From positions 1 through 51,566 of IMG/VR virus record IMGVR_UViG_3300020034_000025: a DNA stretch of 51,566 nucleotides. One strand, 5' to 3'. The notes under the pieces are model-generated. The model did no database searches, was not told where the DNA came from, and saw only the letters and a list, made by a program, of their open reading frames with translations. How positions within the stretch are numbered: the first letter of the stretch is position 1; the number at the start of each line of letters is the position of its first letter. A program made the translations under genes and the position numbers. Positions 36,108-44,514 of the stretch are shown one piece after another. This stretch comes from a virus.

Positions 36108-36460
36108 ACCTCGGTTTCACGCATCAACGCGGGGCAGCTCTGCACCTTCGCGATAGCCCGCTTCCGTTGGTGCTCGAGGTGGTCGAGGGTTTGGTTCCGT
36201 GTAAAGGTCTGGCCGTCGGTCGTGAAACTAAATCGGCCAACGGCTTTGCTGTACTTGGCCATGAACCCTTCGGCGATCGCATACCAACACCCACGAATCG
36301 AGTAGGTCGATTCCCACCGGTCGTCTTCGGGTGCGTTGCCGTTGATGTCGCTTGTAGCTGCGAGGGTGACGAGCTGCGCGACTTCCCCGTCAGTGAGCGC
36401 AGGGTCGGTGGCGGGCTGTAGGCGTAGCTCGATGAACTGGCGGGCTTCGGTCGCGTCCAT
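36098..36460 (-). CDS. Head-tail connector (adaptor) protein
   Basis: 120 aa. Helical with ATEARQFIELRLQPATDPALT, TDGEVAQLVTLAATSDINGN, WYAIAEGFMAKYSKAVG and a DGQTFTRNQTLDHLEHQRKR end. The plan (helix bundle, then F-x-x-x-G-x-x-x-x-R-x-x-x) matches gp6-like adaptors that sit on the portal. First structural gene after the glycosylation island. Confidence 0.8.
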   Translation of the reverse strand: MDATEARQFIELRLQPATDPALTDGEVAQLVTLAATSDINGNAPEDDRWESTYSIRGCWYAIAEGFMAKYSKAVGRFSFTTDGQTFTRNQTLDHLEHQRKRAIAKVQSCPALMRETEVWC

Positions 36461-36464
36461 CGCG

Positions 36465-37190
36465 TCACCTCCGTTGTGCTAGCTGTGCCTTCCCTTCGGC
36501 GATGAGCGAGCGCATGGCGCTGCGGTCAGGGTTGCGGGAGGCGTGGTGGTAACGCTCGTAGAGCGCTTTATTGTCGAGCGATCCGAGTCCCCATGTGATG
36601 CGTTCCTGTGGTGGGTGCCAGAGGTGCCAAAGGGTCGAATCGAATCGTCGAGGCGGTCCGTAGAGGTGTCCGAGCGCTACCGCCCATGACTCGTCATCGT
36701 GTCCCCAGTCGAGAAACCTGACGTCAATTGGGCATTCGTCCCAGACGTCTCTGCGGAGGACAACGACACCGCCTCCTAGGAACCCCTTGTATGGCTTTGT
36801 GAGGACAGCTAGGGGCATCCCAGGGTGTGGCGGCACTCCTGCGAGCACAGAGGCTGTAGCAGCCTCTGTGAGCCTGTGTAGGAGGAGATGTGGGACAGCC
36901 CACGGTGCACCGCCCGCTACTGCGTCGATGGCGTCGAGCATTCCGTCGCACCAGACGTCACCGTCGGCGATGACGAGGACGTCACCGCTGGTCTGGTCGA
37001 CGCCGTTCTGTGCGGCTGCGCCTTTGCACCACGAACCGGCTGCGGTTTGCATACCAAGTCGTAGCTCGATGTCCCGTCCGCATCCGCGCCAGCGTTGTTT
37101 GATGTACCGCAGCGCGGCTTCTCTGTGTGTGCATCCGGGGCGCCAGGGGATGACGACGCTTACAGGCAGCGTGCTAGCTCTTCGAGCCAC
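36465..37190 (-). CDS. GT-A fold glycosyltransferase (family 2-like)
   Basis: About 241 aa if started at GTG 37190; overlap with the gene upstream leaves the exact start open. The domain begins with strand SVVIPWRPG and shows NGVDQTSGDVLVIADGDVWCD with a D-x-D metal/nucleotide-sugar site, then GFLGGGVVVLRRDVWDE and GHDDESWAVALG, the usual acceptor/catalytic region of GT2 enzymes. It would transfer an activated sugar to an acceptor, probably a virion protein. Last gene of the island. Confidence 0.8.
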   Translation of the reverse strand: MARRASTLPVSVVIPWRPGCTHREAALRYIKQRWRGCGRDIELRLGMQTAAGSWCKGAAAQNGVDQTSGDVLVIADGDVWCDGMLDAIDAVAGGAPWAVPHLLLHRLTEAATASVLAGVPPHPGMPLAVLTKPYKGFLGGGVVVLRRDVWDECPIDVRFLDWGHDDESWAVALGHLYGPPRRFDSTLWHLWHPPQERITWGLGSLDNKALYERYHHASRNPDRSAMRSLIAEGKAQLAQRR

Positions 37191-38176
37191 AGGGGTTTCA
37201 GTTCCGCCCACGTGTTCGACTTCGCCCACTCACGCGCCTCCTGTTGGAGCGCTCCGATACGCCACGGGTGCCAGGTGAGGTCATCGATCAGCCCAGCTAG
37301 TTTCCTGGGGTCAACGTCGTGTAGGGGGATGTCTCCGCCTGGTGTCCAAATCTTCGAACGGGTCCGTTCCTGCAACCGGGGCCCTGGCCAGACCTCGTTA
37401 GGGGAACAGTCAGGCATGACGACAGCAAGCCCTGCGTGCATTGCCTCTTGTGCTGGTAGGCACAGGCCACCGAAGCGGCGGGGCATGAGCAGTACGTCTG
37501 CGTTGCGGTAAAGGTCCCAGTAGTTGTCTACGTTCCCGGATTCGACCGTCAACCGCGGGTTGGGTCGGATGCGGCGAACGTCGCGGTGTTGGCCACGGAT
37601 GACCACTTCACAGTCTGAGCGGAGGTACTTCACCGCTTCGGCGACGATGTTGGTTCCGTTGCGGTCGCCACCGGTCGGCCAACCGGCCACGTGCACGAAC
37701 CTGGCGCGGGCCGCTGGTAGCTGTTCGGTGGCACGTTCTGCGACAGGCATCGGGACGACGCGGGTACCCGCGGGGAGGTGCTCGAGGCGCCAGGGGGTAG
37801 CGGACCACCACACTGCGTCGGACAGCAGCGCACCTCGTTCGGGTGAGAGCTGTTCGGGGTTCGCGTGAACGACGACCTTGCATCCTGCGTCGAGTGCCCA
37901 GCCGGGTAGGCGGTCGTCGTAGGGGGTTTCTGCGGTGTAGACGACGTCGAGTCCGTCGAGCCAGGCGCGTGCGGCGGTTTCGTCGAAGGTGTATCCGTGT
38001 TGCCAGCGGAGAATGGTGGTGTCGAACTGGTCGAACCGCTCAGGGTGCTGCGTGAACCGTCCGTCTCTACCGGGGTCGACAAGTAGGACCCGTTCCGGTT
38101 GGAGGTGTCTGCATGCCTCGTACGTTTGGTTTCCTAACCCGCGGTCTTCGCCCCTGGCTATGACACCGATTCTCAC
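37160..38176 (-). CDS. GT-B fold glycosyltransferase (family 4-like)
   Basis: 338 aa from GTG 38176 (GTGA overlap). The N-terminal Rossmann-like half begins VRIGVIARGEDRGLGNQTYE. The C-terminal half carries PTGGDRNGTNIVAEAVKYL, YWDLYRNADVLLMPRRFGGLCLPAQEAMHAGLAVV: the E-x7-E-type motif of GT4 enzymes (here GLCLPAQEAM, with the first Glu replaced). It likely uses a nucleotide sugar. Confidence 0.8.
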   Translation of the reverse strand: MRIGVIARGEDRGLGNQTYEACRHLQPERVLLVDPGRDGRFTQHPERFDQFDTTILRWQHGYTFDETAARAWLDGLDVVYTAETPYDDRLPGWALDAGCKVVVHANPEQLSPERGALLSDAVWWSATPWRLEHLPAGTRVVPMPVAERATEQLPAARARFVHVAGWPTGGDRNGTNIVAEAVKYLRSDCEVVIRGQHRDVRRIRPNPRLTVESGNVDNYWDLYRNADVLLMPRRFGGLCLPAQEAMHAGLAVVMPDCSPNEVWPGPRLQERTRSKIWTPGGDIPLHDVDPRKLAGLIDDLTWHPWRIGALQQEAREWAKSNTWAELKPLWLEELARCL

Positions 38177-39819
38177 GAGTCGACCCACTTAGGGTCTTCG
38201 CCTCGCCCGTCGAGGGTGTAACTGCGTTTGATGTTCCCACCCGACGGCGAGTAGAGCCACAGGCGGTAGCGGTCCCAACCTGCGGGACCGAATTCGCGCC
38301 ATGCGCTGTGCGCGACGCTGTGCATTACGTCCTCGATCATCCCGCGGTGTGTCTCCGGGAAATGGTCACGGAGGACACGCCGATAGAACGCAGCGGACGC
38401 TAGGTGTGGGCGCTGTGACCATTGGACGGTGCGGAGCAGCGGTGCCCCTTCGACCGTTTGGGGTTCCCTGTCGAGCATCAGGTGTTCGTGGTCTGGTAAC
38501 ACCAGCGCCTCATGATGCAACCGGATTACGTCCGCGCGATCAGCGCGGCACGCGGCGATCAGCGCATCGAAGTCGATTGGTTCGTCTGTGACGAGCGGCG
38601 CGTCGTGTTCAACGAACAGCACTAATGGCGTACGGACCAGCGGCAGGGTGCGTCTGGTCATTTCCGCTTGGTGCAGGTGCTCACCGAACAGGATTGGTAG
38701 GACGTTGTGCCATTCGTGCGCTGAGAGCCACAGCAGACGGTTTAGGTATTCGTCGTAGCGTTGCTGGTATTCGTACTGTTCTGGTCTGACCCCGTCGCAC
38801 ATAACCAGAATCTCAGCGTCGGGGAGGTGGTGTCGTACAGACGCGATCGTTGTTTCGATGATGCTGGTGTCAGGGTGCGCGGCGATAGGCGAGGTAGGCA
38901 CTAGAACTGTGACCGGTCCGAGGTCGGGTGATTCGCCTGACAGCTGGTAAATGCTGTTGCTGATCCGCTCGGAGAGTTTCCGCTTGTAGTCCTGCCAACG
39001 CGATTGGACGTCGTTCGCGACGCCTGGCCATCTGCGCTCGAGGTGCGTGCAGAGGTCGGGGAAGGTCCGCCAGTCTTCGATGATCGGTAGTCCTAGCTGA
39101 GGTGCGACTAGACCCCAGTACCAGGTTGCGTCACCAGCTGGGGTGCGACCATCGACTACAGGCACCGCTCCAGCTTGTAGTGCTTCCCATGCGCGGAACG
39201 TGTCTGCTGTGTGCGGTCCGGACGGGCATGGGATCACACGCGCACCCGCGAGCGCACGTATGTAGGCGTGTGGGGCGAGCCCTTGCGTGAACCCTGGTGT
39301 CTCTACGAGGCGCCCACCTGGGGTACCGCGGAGGACGTCGACGCATTCGCGGCGTCTGGTGTTGTTGACCTGCCCTGCGAAGAACCATCCGCTGCGGTCT
39401 GGTTGGTCCAATCCCTCGAGCTGGTCTGCTGTCTGCGGTGGCGGCCCAACGGGAAGGTAGGCGTCGACATCGTCACCAGCTGCTGGGGTTTGTACCCATA
39501 CCCGCATGGCCGGGTGGTCGAGCTTCGCAACGGGGAACAGGCGCTCTTCGTCTGAGGTGAGGATGACGAGAACCCAGGACAGCCGCGCCAGCAAGGCGTT
39601 GATGTCGTCGGTGTCGCCTGCGTGGTAGCGGGCGGGGATGACGACGACAGCGCCGGCCGGGAGCACCCTGTCATCTGCCCATGTGGTGAGCGCAGGGAGT
39701 GTGCCTGTGTGGTGTTCGAACTCGTATCCGGTTGGCCAGCCAGCGCCGCACAGGATGTTGTCGACGATGTCTTGATCCCAGCAGAACGGGTGAGCGTCGA
39801 CCCACAGGACGGGGATCAC
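38173..39819 (-). CDS. Two-domain glycosyltransferase (exostosin-like plus GT2-like)
   Basis: 548 aa. Residues about 1-300 resemble exostosin/GT47 or CgeB-type transferases (SGWFFAGQVNNTRRRECVDV, PCPSGPHTADTFRAWEALQAGAVPVV), with the acceptor-side EALQAGAVPV motif. From about 305, GPVTVLVPTSPIAAHPDTSI begins a second GT-A-like domain with VLFVEHDAPLV (H-D in place of D-x-D) and PHLASAAFYRRVL. Fusion of two transferases in one chain suggests consecutive sugar additions. Coupled on both sides (GTGA/ATGA). Confidence 0.75.
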   Translation of the reverse strand: MIPVLWVDAHPFCWDQDIVDNILCGAGWPTGYEFEHHTGTLPALTTWADDRVLPAGAVVVIPARYHAGDTDDINALLARLSWVLVILTSDEERLFPVAKLDHPAMRVWVQTPAAGDDVDAYLPVGPPPQTADQLEGLDQPDRSGWFFAGQVNNTRRRECVDVLRGTPGGRLVETPGFTQGLAPHAYIRALAGARVIPCPSGPHTADTFRAWEALQAGAVPVVDGRTPAGDATWYWGLVAPQLGLPIIEDWRTFPDLCTHLERRWPGVANDVQSRWQDYKRKLSERISNSIYQLSGESPDLGPVTVLVPTSPIAAHPDTSIIETTIASVRHHLPDAEILVMCDGVRPEQYEYQQRYDEYLNRLLWLSAHEWHNVLPILFGEHLHQAEMTRRTLPLVRTPLVLFVEHDAPLVTDEPIDFDALIAACRADRADVIRLHHEALVLPDHEHLMLDREPQTVEGAPLLRTVQWSQRPHLASAAFYRRVLRDHFPETHRGMIEDVMHSVAHSAWREFGPAGWDRYRLWLYSPSGGNIKRSYTLDGRGEDPKWVDS

Positions 39820-40343
39820 TTGCGAGCCTCAACGATCAGGGCCTGCGTCTCGCGGTCGTCGAGCGACGCGATACGCGGGTCCGTTGACAGCATCGGTTCA
39901 TGCGGTGTCGCGGTAGCGATAGCACCGAACCCTGCGGCGTCGAGTAGCGACACCGCGTAGAGATAGGTCCACTGGCTCTTCGCTGTACCGAACCAACCGA
40001 CGTAGCAGCACAGGCGCTCGTCGACCGACACGAGGTCATCGCCAAGCGGGAACCATGCGGCATCGCCGCGCTCATACGCGGCGAACGCTCCGAGTAGATC
40101 GGGGACCAGCAACCGGAGGACACCACCAGGCATGAGGACTCGACGGAGTTCTATGAGCGCCGGGGCCAGTTCATGGTGCGAGAGGTCAGAGAGACTGTGA
40201 TTCGCCACGATGTAGCGCACTGACGCGTCAGGGAACGGCAAACCAGCTAGTACATCCGCGACGTACGACTGGCCGTAATCGACCTTGTCAACGTTCATCC
40301 AACCTTCGGGTTGAACGGTTCCGCATCCGAAGTTGACTCTCAC
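39816..40343 (-). CDS. SAM-dependent methyltransferase (class I)
   Basis: 175 aa from GTG 40343, inside the stop of the deacetylase gene (GTGA). It starts MRVNFGCGTVQPEGWMNVDK, where FGCG is motif I binding SAM, then VADVLAGLPFPDASVRYIVANHSLSDL and RRVLMPGGVLRLLVPDL, matching the Methyltransf_11 pattern. In sugar-modification clusters such enzymes methylate sugar hydroxyls or amino groups; the substrate here is not known. Confidence 0.8.
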   Translation of the reverse strand: MRVNFGCGTVQPEGWMNVDKVDYGQSYVADVLAGLPFPDASVRYIVANHSLSDLSHHELAPALIELRRVLMPGGVLRLLVPDLLGAFAAYERGDAAWFPLGDDLVSVDERLCCYVGWFGTAKSQWTYLYAVSLLDAAGFGAIATATPHEPMLSTDPRIASLDDRETQALIVEARK

Positions 40344-40945
40344 CGTCGAACAACCCACATTCGTTCCGGTGCGGAACAACAGCGGTCTGCGTCTTCGCCA
40401 AACTGGTTGGTGAACAACCGGCAAGCCTCCCGTTTCTCCGTTAGATGACCACCGCAACCAGCGAACTCGACAGGCGCCGGGCGTAGCGCGTCAAGTCGTG
40501 TGGCGGTTTCGTCTGGGTACATCACCCGATAGGGCAAATCTTCGTAGACCATTACTCGAGCTGGCGTTTTGAGTGCTTCTGCGAGCGCTACTGGTGCGGC
40601 TAGGAGGTGATCTAGGTGGCGGATACCGAGCGGTACGAGCACTTCTGTCGGTTTCAGTTCTGCGAGGTGACGCCGCAACGCTGTCGCTAGTTCTCTGGTC
40701 GACAACGGTCGACGCCTGTACTTGCCGTCAAGAAACGGCAAGTTGACGACTCTCGCACCCAGAGTGGAACAGGCTGCGTCTTTGTCAGCTAGGAGCTGTT
40801 TCACCCATGTTTCTTCGGGTGCACCGTAAGGAATGGCGGCGAACGCGGTGATGACTACTACGTCAATGTTGCGGCGTTCTGCGATCCATTCGCCTACGGA
40901 GTAAACCCCGTCGTCTGCGTGCGAGTCGACTACGACAACGGTCAC
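40340..40945 (-). CDS. PIG-L/LmbE-type N-acetylglucosamine deacetylase
   Basis: 201 aa, GTG start. The N-terminal VVVVDSHADDGVYSVGEWIA is the zinc-binding H-x-D-D element (family consensus PHPDDE), and GIRHLDHLLAA supplies the second H-x-D-H. Members remove the acetyl group from GlcNAc-containing glycolipids or thiols. In this cluster it could deacetylate a transferred GlcNAc. The family's usual Glu after DD is replaced by Gly here, which is worth noting for activity. Confidence 0.78.
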   Translation of the reverse strand: MTVVVVDSHADDGVYSVGEWIAERRNIDVVVITAFAAIPYGAPEETWVKQLLADKDAACSTLGARVVNLPFLDGKYRRRPLSTRELATALRRHLAELKPTEVLVPLGIRHLDHLLAAPVALAEALKTPARVMVYEDLPYRVMYPDETATRLDALRPAPVEFAGCGGHLTEKREACRLFTNQFGEDADRCCSAPERMWVVRR

Positions 40946-41125
40946 TTAGACCGCTGCGAGCGCTGCCCAGAGAAATGGGATAGCGAACACTGCGAGCCCT
41001 GCGGCGAGCACCGAGATCCGACCAACGGTCACCTTGATTGCTGAGAGAGACAGCAACACAACCGCGACTGCGTAGAACAGGACCTGTATGGCGGGGTCCA
41101 TAGCTGCGACTGCGAGAGTAGTCAT
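40946..41125 (-). CDS. Small membrane protein with two helices
   Basis: 59 aa from ATG 41125, overlapping the FkbM gene stop (ATGA). Two hydrophobic segments (IQVLFYAVAVVLLSLSAI and ISVLAAGLAVFAIPFLWAAL) flank a basic loop (KVTVGR). Its location inside a sugar-modification cluster may mean it presents lipid-linked substrates, but a stray holin-like gene is equally possible. Confidence 0.6.
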   Translation of the reverse strand: MTTLAVAAMDPAIQVLFYAVAVVLLSLSAIKVTVGRISVLAAGLAVFAIPFLWAALAAV

Positions 41126-41826
41126 CGGCTGAACCTCCAATGTTCCTCGTGGTCTGTCGCTAGGTGTTCACCTGTGTAACCGGCTGCTCGCATCATTTCG
41201 TGCACGTGGCCGGCGGTGAGCGGCGAATAGTCGCGGTCGATGAGGTCCGGATGTATTGACACCCACAACTGAACGTCGTTGTTAGCGAACAGTTCTGTTC
41301 CGCCAGCGAGTGCGAGTACTTCGGCGCCTTCGATATCCATGCTGATAGCGGCGGGCGGTTCGAAATACTCCGCTAGCCGATCAAGCGTGCACGCCCCTAC
41401 TTCAGCGAGGTCACTGGGGTTATGCGCGTACCTGTACGGGCGCGCAGGGCATTCTGTGTCGCTGTCCGCGGAGGATGGCCAGTAGCGGTACTGCACTGTG
41501 ACGTCACCGCTTGGCACGTCGGAGACAAGCCCTTGCACAGTCCCTAGCGGCATCCGTAACCCGTTGTGTTCCCATGTCATCCGGATGTTGGGCCAGAACT
41601 CTGGGGACGGTTCAACAAGCACTGTTTCGCCTACGAGACGGGCCCAGAGCGCAGCCATATAGCCATGCTCCGCGCCGATAACCCACAGTGTGTCTGTCCG
41701 CTCGAGGTGAGCGGCCATCGAGTCGAATCGCTCGCGTTCCCAGTAGTCGTGAACGTCCCACGCTGCGAGATGGTCTGGGAGCACCAGGTCTGGTACGTCA
41801 CCCCTGTAGACCTGTGTGTTTCTCAT
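41122..41826 (-). CDS. FkbM-family methyltransferase
   Basis: 234 aa. TLWVIGAEHGYMAALWARLVG is the SAM-binding region, VLVEPSPEFWPNI the second acidic element, and AISMDIEGAEVLALAGGTEL the diagnostic FkbM motif (D-I-E-G-x-E). FkbM enzymes methylate hydroxyl groups, often of sugars in surface polysaccharides. Coupled to the genes before and after. Confidence 0.82.
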   Translation of the reverse strand: MRNTQVYRGDVPDLVLPDHLAAWDVHDYWERERFDSMAAHLERTDTLWVIGAEHGYMAALWARLVGETVLVEPSPEFWPNIRMTWEHNGLRMPLGTVQGLVSDVPSGDVTVQYRYWPSSADSDTECPARPYRYAHNPSDLAEVGACTLDRLAEYFEPPAAISMDIEGAEVLALAGGTELFANNDVQLWVSIHPDLIDRDYSPLTAGHVHEMMRAAGYTGEHLATDHEEHWRFSR

Positions 41827-42794
41827 GCCGCAGCCTCGATCATGTCGCGTTCCGCCAGGAGGTCTAGGAGCTGCCGCATTCGCACTTCGTAGGTGTGGTG
41901 TTCGAGGACGTGTCTGCGACCTTCAGCCGCTATCTGTGTGCGTGTCTCATGGTCTGCGAGGTAGTGGCCGATGGTGTCGCCGAGTTCACCCCAGTTACCG
42001 AGCGTCCACGCGGCGAGGTGGACACCTTCGGAGAACTCGCCGTTGGTGATGCCTTCAACCCGGGGGTGAATGAGGAACCCACCGCGACCCAACGTTTCGG
42101 GGATGCGGTCAGAACAGTACAAGTGAGCGTCGCCAGTTAGGCACGAGTCGCCTACGAGTACCTTCACAGAGGCATACAGGTCACGGAGTGCCTGTCCTCG
42201 TACTGCGTGTTCACCGCGCCGCGGCCAGAACGCACAGCGGGCCCCGTAGGTCCGCTCGAGCCAGTCGACAAGCTGCTGTCGGTGTCGCCATTCGGTGTGG
42301 TATCCGCCTTGCCAGGAACCAACGAAAGCGATGTCGCTGCGGTACTCGTCTTGTGGGGTACCTAACTCGCATTCCTGTGCGGACACGCCAGGTGGGAACC
42401 ATGCGTGTTCGATACCGGAGAGCGCCCACTTGTCGCCTTGTCCACCGTCGGCGGTGACGACTAGGTCTGTGTTCTGAAAGAACGGCTCCTCATAGACCTG
42501 ATATTCGCGCTGTAGTCCCCACCACCTATCGAGGTGGTAGCCCACGGTTGGGGTACCGCGACGTGCGAGCGATTCCAGAAACTTCGCCTGGCGCCCATGC
42601 GTCTTCGGTGGTCCGTACCCGTGGGTGTGCGTCCACAAGACGAAAGCCGTTTTGGCCGGGACCTTTTTGGGGTCCCAGCCAAACGACTGCTCTTGTAGCC
42701 GAATAACGCTGACGCCTTGAGCCTCTAACGCTGTCGCTACGTGGTTCTCAGTAGAGTGCGGCGGCTCAAAGTTGCCGACGTATGCGGCTCTCAC
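41823..42794 (-). CDS. CgeB-like glycosyltransferase
   Basis: 323 aa, GTG start abutting the capsid gene stop (TAAGTG). MRAAYVGNFEPPHSTENHVA opens a Rossmann domain. The C-terminal half has SDIAFVGSWQGGYHTEWRHR, LVGDSCLTGDAHLYCSDRIPETLGRGGFLIHPRVEG and HHTYEVRMRQLLDLL, the pattern of spore-coat CgeB/DUF3880-type transferases (GT-B). First gene of the island, read through directly from the major capsid gene. Confidence 0.8.
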   Translation of the reverse strand: MRAAYVGNFEPPHSTENHVATALEAQGVSVIRLQEQSFGWDPKKVPAKTAFVLWTHTHGYGPPKTHGRQAKFLESLARRGTPTVGYHLDRWWGLQREYQVYEEPFFQNTDLVVTADGGQGDKWALSGIEHAWFPPGVSAQECELGTPQDEYRSDIAFVGSWQGGYHTEWRHRQQLVDWLERTYGARCAFWPRRGEHAVRGQALRDLYASVKVLVGDSCLTGDAHLYCSDRIPETLGRGGFLIHPRVEGITNGEFSEGVHLAAWTLGNWGELGDTIGHYLADHETRTQIAAEGRRHVLEHHTYEVRMRQLLDLLAERDMIEAAA

Positions 42795-43739
42795 TTAGCT
42801 GGACGCAGGCGTCAGAACGCCGAAGTAGCTGCGCTGAGCGGCGGTGGGCTTAATGGGGTTAACGGGGTTCGCGATCTGCCAAGCGAACCGGGCCACGACC
42901 CGCAGAGCAACGCTGTCCTGCTGCATCAGGTTATGCACGACGTTGCCGCTGTTATCCGAAATGACACCCTCCGTAAAAACGCGGAAAGTCATGTCCTGAC
43001 GGACACCGAGAACGGCCTTGCTCCAGTCGCCAGCGATGACACTCGCGACGTTGGGGAACCAGCCACCGTTACGGACCTGCGGGAGAGGCTCACCATAGAG
43101 AGTGCCAGGCTGGCCACCAGCGGGCGGAGCGTAGATGGGGATGCCATCAACGCTGCGCATCTTGGTCAGTCGCCAGTTGAACCCTGGGGCGGTGGCGAAA
43201 CCGGTGATGTCGCCGCCATCCTCAGCGATCAGCTGGGCAAGCTCGGCGATATCAACAGCGAGGTCATCTCCGGTGCCTTCGACGACCTGGTTGCCAGCAG
43301 CAATAGCGGAGTTAACGATAGCCTCACCCCACGTAACGGGCTTCGACTCGTTAAACAAGATGGTCCGGTCAAGCCGGCGACCGAAAGCCTCAGCGATCAG
43401 CGGTCGAACCTCAGACCAAACAGGCACAGCGGCGTCATCGAGGTAAGCCTCAGGGATCATGACAATAACGGCGATTTCCTCAGCCGTAAGAGTCAGGTTG
43501 TCCCACTCAGTGCTAGTCGTCTGCTTAAGCCCGGTGTCGCCTTGCACGAAATAGGCTTCCGGCAGTGCAGACAGAACAGGCTGACGCTGCGTCTTGCTTG
43601 ACATAAGAACCCGTCGGGCGAGGCTCAGGATTGCCGAAGACTGCGGCATTTCCTTAATGACCTGCGCGACGTAAGGCTCAGGAACCAGTGCGTCCGAACC
43701 CGAACCGGCCCGGTTGATACCTTCATTGAAACCGGCCAT
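42795..43739 (-). CDS. Major capsid protein, HK97 fold
   Basis: 314 aa. Features of the family: N-terminal SGSDALVPEPYVAQVIKEMP, SSAILSLARRVLMS (N-arm and E-loop entry), TAEEIAVIVMIPEAYLDDA, the spine-helix region VWSEVRPLIAEAFGRRLDRTIL, and a C-terminal DWSKAVLGVRQDMTFRVFTEG and LRVVARFAWQIANP. Ribosome-binding site TAGGAGG. A separate scaffold gene precedes it, and a terminator-like hairpin (43771-43791) lies just upstream. Confidence 0.93.
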   Translation of the reverse strand: MAGFNEGINRAGSGSDALVPEPYVAQVIKEMPQSSAILSLARRVLMSSKTQRQPVLSALPEAYFVQGDTGLKQTTSTEWDNLTLTAEEIAVIVMIPEAYLDDAAVPVWSEVRPLIAEAFGRRLDRTILFNESKPVTWGEAIVNSAIAAGNQVVEGTGDDLAVDIAELAQLIAEDGGDITGFATAPGFNWRLTKMRSVDGIPIYAPPAGGQPGTLYGEPLPQVRNGGWFPNVASVIAGDWSKAVLGVRQDMTFRVFTEGVISDNSGNVVHNLMQQDSVALRVVARFAWQIANPVNPIKPTAAQRSYFGVLTPASS

Positions 43740-43770
43740 GCCGGATACCTCCTATGAGGGGGCGCGAAAA

Positions 43771-43791
43771 GAGCCGCCCTAGTGGCGGCTC
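43771..43791 (-). terminator. Hairpin with U-run upstream of the capsid gene
   Basis: GAGCCGCC at 43771-43778 pairs with GGCGGCTC at 43784-43791; on the minus strand TTTTCGCG follows. It could partly terminate, or stabilise the 5' end of the capsid message. Confidence 0.6.
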
Positions 43792-43827
43792 TTGTTGTGG
43801 TTGCTGCCTCCCCTCGCGGGAGGCGTG

Positions 43828-44421
43828 TTATCGACGACGACCGGCTGTACGTAGCCAGGCGTCCATGCCTGCATCCGAGTCACCTGCGGGGGTACTCGGT
43901 GGACGCGCCCCGAATTCGGGGTCACGTGAGCCGGACAGATGCGGCTTTGTCTTCACGAGGTCATCGATCGCTGCCTTAATGCCAGCGCTGTCGACCTCAC
44001 CGTTATCCCCAACCGCGAACTCAGTAAGAGCACCCGTATTCGCCAAAATGGCGTAGGCGTCCTCAGGGTCAGCGACCTTCCCAGCAGCAGCAGCAAGTAC
44101 CTCCGCACGCAGCAGACGGCTATTGCCCTTGCTGACACCTTCGGTCAAACCCTCTTTACGAGCTGCGTCAACGGCCTTCTCGTGTTCGCTCATCTGTGTT
44201 GCCTTGAGCTGTGCCAGTTCGGCTTCTAGCGCCTTTGCCTTCTTGTCCGCGTCGCGGGCTAGGCGGCGCTCCTTGTCGACAACGGTCTTGAGTTCCGGGG
44301 GAAGCTCACCCTTGTCGTCGTCGTTCTTCGCAGGCGTCGTCTTAGGCGCAGGCGGAGCAGTGGGAGGCTCAGGGGTGGGCGGGTCACCCTCGGTATCCGT
44401 GGTAGTCGGTTCGTCTGCCAT
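43828..44421 (-). CDS. Capsid scaffold protein
   Basis: 197 aa. N-terminal Pro/Thr/Asp-rich disordered region, then a long charged helix (VVDKERRLARDADKKAKALEAELAQLKATQMSEHEKAV in part) and a C-terminal region with DPEDAYAILANTGALTEFAV and DLVKTKPHL, ending in a basic tail (AWLRTAGRRR). The D-P-x-D-A-x-x-x-x-x-x-(G/A) plus K-P-H-L/W elements are typical of scaffolds upstream of actinophage capsid genes. Confidence 0.85.
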   Translation of the reverse strand: MADEPTTTDTEGDPPTPEPPTAPPAPKTTPAKNDDDKGELPPELKTVVDKERRLARDADKKAKALEAELAQLKATQMSEHEKAVDAARKEGLTEGVSKGNSRLLRAEVLAAAAGKVADPEDAYAILANTGALTEFAVGDNGEVDSAGIKAAIDDLVKTKPHLSGSRDPEFGARPPSTPAGDSDAGMDAWLRTAGRRR

Positions 44422-44482
44422 CGCGGCGTGACTCTCCTATGTGCATCGCGTGCCAACCGTCTCGGCGGCTACGCGGGTGTTT

Positions 44483-44508
44483 CTCCCTGTCCCATCACGG
44501 GACGGGAG
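44483..44508 (-). terminator. Hairpin before the scaffold gene
   Basis: CTCCCTGTCCC at 44483-44493 pairs with GGGACGGGAG at 44499-44508 with one bulged T and a 5-nt loop. Intergenic between the MuF-like and scaffold genes. Confidence 0.5.
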
Positions 44509-44514
44509 ACGGTC

